Shown here: positions 63,501 through 64,000 of the stretch, in pieces
Numbering within the stretch: the stretch's first letter is position 1
Layout: each line of letters begins with the position of its first letter
Origin: Methylobacterium platani
Lineage (GTDB): Bacteria > Pseudomonadota > Alphaproteobacteria > Rhizobiales > Beijerinckiaceae
Direction of reading: 5' to 3'
Length of the DNA stretch: 64,000 nt
NCBI RefSeq assembly: GCF_001653715.1
Contig: NZ_LWHQ01000036.1
Coordinates: 21,268 to 85,267 of the forward strand
The notes under the pieces: generated by a model
What the model was told of the DNA's origin: nothing
What the model saw: only the letters and a program-made list of their open reading frames with translations
Database searches by the model: none
Program-made: the position numbers and the translations under genes

Positions 63501-63670
63501 AGCCCCTCGGCATCACGGCTCTGGGCGGGCTCCTCGTGTCGCAATTGCTGACGCTCTACTCGACCCCGGTCGTCTTCGCGGCCCTGTCCCGGCTTCGCCC
63601 CCGAGGGCGGACCGGGCGAAGGGAAGGGGCGCCGTGCGACGGGCCGATCCCGGTCGAGGCCCGGCGATGA
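60575..63670 (+). CDS. RND efflux permease, MdtC-like
   Basis: A 1031-residue, twelve-helix RND pump, homologous but not identical to the upstream permease: FVARPVGTALIALGLLLIGL, Asp401-Asp402 in VGFVVDDAVIVVEAVV, Lys915 in GIVMKNAILMVDVA, and NTLYDAFGQRQIETIYLPSN. The GTG start overlaps the stop of the first permease gene (GTGA). Both proton-relay aspartates and the lysine remain, so it should be able to pump by itself or in a mixed trimer. The gene ends 33 bp before a hairpin shared with the convergent rRNA operon. Confidence 0.95.
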   Translation: MNLAAPFVARPVGTALIALGLLLIGLVVLTRLPIASLPNVERPTIVVQASLPGASADTVATSLAQPLEDRLGLIAGLTEMSAFSATGGTSITLQFALSKTIDAAAGDVLAAINAASQDLPKNLPRPPVYYKANPSNLAAIVLALTSDILPPSEVYALADSVVSARLSALPGVAQVFVSGAERRAVRIRVSPRLMANMQLSLEEVRGAVRDASQNLPKGAVTLADQTWTLAADDQLVRAEDWAEVIVAFRNGRPIRLGDVAEVGDSVINTRTAGWFNGERGVVIAVRKQPDANVVETVDAVKAALPELARWLPPSLKVHTLYDRTVLIRESVAEVARTIAIAIGLVMVVVALFLRRLTATLVPVASIPVALALTVAAMGALGYSLDNLSLMALTIAVGFVVDDAVIVVEAVVRLMEEGRSAPEAALEAARRMSATIVAISAALAAALLPVLLMPDVVGRYFREFGLTLVAAIVASALVSLTLVPMLCGRLPKRGADHRPAVPSRTARAYRASLGWCLRRPGPALLVLGLSAAGSAGLYAALPKGFMPLQDTGILQVRTITVANVSFAAMERLQRQVATAILKEPAVAALSSFIGGDGSSLSNGTLYVGLKPLAERPGVEEVVDRLRERLARVQGVRTYFTPLQDLSLGASGGATRYQYTLVGPDTDALWTASEAMRKRMLAMPEVTDVVTSAERAGLEAGVVIDRQRAAQFGVTPLAIDNTLYDAFGQRQIETIYLPSNYARVVLEVEPGAQGSPSSLAGLYVPGASPERPQVPLSEVMRPRRGHAAMWLRHLDGMPGVTLSFNTRTGVAIGAALAAIRAAEATLHLPGEIKTGFRGEAAEAGKSGTRQMLLFLGAVAAIYVVLGVLYESLIHPLTILSTLPSAVFGGLLALCATGTPLTLVASIACVLLVGIVMKNAILMVDVALNLQRERSLPADEAILEAAVARARPILMTTLVAALSAVPLALGTGPGHELRQPLGITALGGLLVSQLLTLYSTPVVFAALSRLRPRGRTGRREGAPCDGPIPVEARR

Positions 63671-63703
63671 GGACGACATGGGACCCGATTGTGCCAACGC
63701 GAC

Positions 63704-63736
63704 GAAGCCCGCCGGGCGCTGGGCCTGGCGGGCTTC
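63704..63736. terminator. bidirectional terminator between the efflux operon and the rRNA operon
   Basis: GAAGCCCGCC (63704-63713) and GGCGGGCTTC (63727-63736) form a perfect ten-bp stem with a 13-base loop. It lies 33 bp after the rightward permease stop and 43 bp after the 3' end of the leftward 5S gene, so it probably ends both transcripts. TTCTTC follows on the plus strand; there is no strong T-run. Confidence 0.7.
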
Positions 63737-63779
63737 TTCGGTCGAGGTCGTGTCGAGGGAATGTGTGACGTGCTTGGCA

Positions 63780-63898
63780 GGTCTGGCGGTGACCGACTCT
63801 CCCGTGTCTTGAGACACAGTACCATGGGCGCTGGGGCGGTTAACGGCCGAGTTCGAGATGGGATCGGGTTCTGATCACCCCGCTCAGACCACCAGACC
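63780..63898 (-). rRNA. rrf: 5S ribosomal RNA
   Basis: About 119 nt on the minus strand. The 5' GGTCTGGTGG pairs with the 3' CCGCCAGACC. Conserved landmarks are CCCGATCCCATCTCGAACTCGG, read as two parts around the loop, CCGTTAACCGCCCCAGCGC, the ATGGTACT stretch and the GGGAGAGT loop. Outside the mature ends, GACGTGCTTGG (63767-63777) and CCAAGCACGTC (63901-63911) form an 11-bp processing stalk. The 102 bases to the right edge look like 23S-5S spacer, and the 23S gene is expected beyond the window. Confidence 0.93.
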
Positions 63899-64000
63899 GG
63901 CCAAGCACGTCGCGTTCGGGCAAGCATGGTGACCGGCGGCCGCTGGGGCTGCCCGTCGTGTCGTCATCGTGTGTGGTTGTGTGATCCGGACACGGATCAT

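Noticed and set aside
63912..64000. 3' end of 23S rRNA inside the window
   Set aside because: The sequence does not show 23S terminal motifs and looks like 23S-5S spacer.

Overview
This window looks like chromosomal DNA of a high-GC alphaproteobacterium of the Hyphomicrobiales. A Methylobacterium-like organism is the best guess. That rests on the GC-rich coding, a MucR/Ros regulator, a DUF3309-type micro-protein, an alphaproteobacterial chemotaxis cluster and an mtoX-SCO1 pair. No phylogeny was run, so the genus is inference.

Region 1 (1-17,732) is an acid-sugar catabolic island. A LysR-type regulator cut by the window edge precedes a homoserine-dehydrogenase-like/SAF oxidoreductase, a small ABM-fold monooxygenase, a RuBisCO-like protein, a DUF1537 kinase overlapping it, and an SDR. 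The RuBisCO-like protein plus DUF1537 kinase pair matches the OiaX/OiaK branch of D-apionate degradation (3-oxoisoapionate to its 4-phosphate, then decarboxylation). A truncated haemoglobin, a gamma-glutamyltransferase-like enzyme and a GntR/FCD regulator follow. A second operon holds another DUF1537 kinase, PdxA2 (4-phospho-D-threonate or erythronate dehydrogenase family), an iron-type alcohol dehydrogenase, a DapA/NanA-fold lyase, a Na+/solute symporter, a cytoplasmic sialidase-fold protein and an SDR. Together they suggest uptake and oxidation of plant-derived branched or four-carbon acid sugars.

Region 2 (17,733-31,357) holds a MucR-type regulator without its zinc ligands, two small hypothetical genes, a parallel beta-helix protein, and a YfiR / TonB-dependent receptor / GGDEF-EAL gene set. 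The receptor gene is broken by one in-frame TAA. A decayed histidine-kinase remnant, a multi-PAS hybrid kinase and a DUF2252 gene follow.

Region 3 (31,358-39,510) has a CHASE-type hybrid kinase, a 52-residue membrane protein, an orphan ABC substrate-binding protein flanked by two related palindromic terminators, a membrane class III nucleotide cyclase, a SCO1/SenC copper protein and an SBP56-type methanethiol oxidase (MtoX).

Region 4 (39,511-55,172) is a chemotaxis cluster read mostly on the minus strand: cheA, cheW, three MCPs, a second cheW, cheR, cheB and a receiver-HD-GYP protein. A soluble MCP, a STAS protein and a CheY lie upstream. The three MCP genes share a nearly identical block of about 770 bp in their 3' halves, which points to recent duplication or gene conversion.

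Region 5 (55,173-64,000) starts with about 1 kb of AT-richer, repeat-bearing intergenic DNA. It continues with a three-gene RND efflux operon (adaptor and two different inner-membrane permeases) and ends at the convergent tail of an rRNA operon: a 5S rRNA gene on the minus strand, with the 23S gene expected beyond the right edge.
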